This document shows, piece after piece, positions 43,362-43,445 of a DNA stretch of 43,445 nucleotides. This stretch comes from Lentisphaerota bacterium. Its GTDB lineage: Bacteria > Verrucomicrobiota > Kiritimatiellia > UBA8416 > JAUUYL01. The translations under genes and the position numbers were made by a program. The notes beneath the pieces are model-generated. The model was not told where the DNA came from. It searched no databases and worked only from the letters and a program-made list of their open reading frames with translations. The stretch is taken from positions 1-43,445 of the forward strand of contig JAUUYL010000011.1 in NCBI GenBank assembly GCA_030590485.1, in the 5' to 3' direction. The first letter of the stretch is position 1. Each line of letters opens with the position of its first letter.

Positions 43362-43394
43362 TAACCACGAATAACACTAATTTTCACGAATGGG
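43362..43394. repeat. Intergenic repeat of CACGAAT units
   Basis: AACCACGAATAACACTAATT followed by TTCACGAATGGG carries two CACGAAT motifs about 20 bases apart around a related AACACTAA. It lies in the spacer after 43255, where no gene is seen. Confidence 0.45.
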
Positions 43395-43422
43395 AAATGT
43401 GTCAAATTAAGCCCAGCAGTAC

Positions 43423-43442
43423 AGCCCGATGATCATCGGGCT
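43423..43442. repeat. Perfect 20-bp palindrome at the window edge
   Basis: AGCCCGATGATCATCGGGCT equals its own reverse complement. It could be a terminator stem for a gene beyond the edge (no U-tract is visible in the three remaining bases), or the end of a small repeat element. Confidence 0.6.
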
Positions 43443-43445
43443 ACA

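Overview
The window looks like chromosome from a Gram-negative bacterium, most likely of the PVC group (Kiritimatiellota/Lentisphaerota-like). This is inferred from gene content, not from a marker-gene tree. A diderm envelope is indicated by Lnt (apolipoprotein N-acyltransferase) and an LpxL-family acyltransferase. The PVC leaning comes from a Ser/Thr kinase with C-terminal leucine-rich repeats, PEGA and FHA proteins, a DUF1570-like zinc peptidase and a SecA with a long helical insertion. Base composition is moderate, near half G+C, with no sharp switch between regions.

Left part (1-9953). A partial four-helix-bundle gene is followed by mtaB and ilvD on the minus strand, coupled by an ATGA overlap. 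Divergent from them runs a plus-strand housekeeping series: a small HMA-like lipoprotein, xerD, rnc, tRNA-Lys(TTT), lpxL-like, mtnP, comF, folC and a NUDIX hydrolase. Several of these genes overlap by a few bases. Next, on the minus strand, comes a frameshifted RhuM-Fic gene (10005-10975). It is followed by ligA, translationally coupled to an upstream transmembrane Ser/Thr kinase.

Middle (14918-23811). A 442-bp intergenic region carries a MITE-like inverted-repeat element. It precedes a plus-strand run of secA, lnt, prfB (with the programmed +1 frameshift), yicC, gmk, coaC (decarboxylase domain only) and a DUF192 gene.

Right part (23821-43254). A 12-gene minus-strand cluster encodes a Tad/Flp-type pilus or secretion apparatus. 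In transcription order it contains two Flp pilins, three further Tad proteins with pilin-like N-termini, an unknown secreted protein, CpaB, a TadA/CpaF ATPase with an N-terminal FHA domain, TadB, TadC, a membrane FHA protein and a five-repeat PEGA protein. No secretin, TadZ or prepilin peptidase is in the window. A divergent two-gene unit starts about 105 bp from the first pilin: a secreted or anchored zinc-knuckle protein (DnaJ-type CxxCxGxG repeats without a J domain) and a 1162-residue kinase with one membrane span and periplasmic leucine-rich repeats. Kinase, FHA and PEGA modules around a Tad machine suggest a phospho-regulated apparatus, and this is the best candidate here for an undescribed system. 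The window closes with a CPBP protease (apparently AUU-initiated), a GT2 glycosyltransferase and a gluzincin-like peptidase.

A second theme is a population of short dispersed repeats: period-6 and period-7 arrays, small hairpins with three-base loops, and a GCCTCGGCG-type element. They lie not only between genes but also inside or at the ends of coding regions (mtaB, two Tad genes), where they supply start or stop codons or in-frame insertions.
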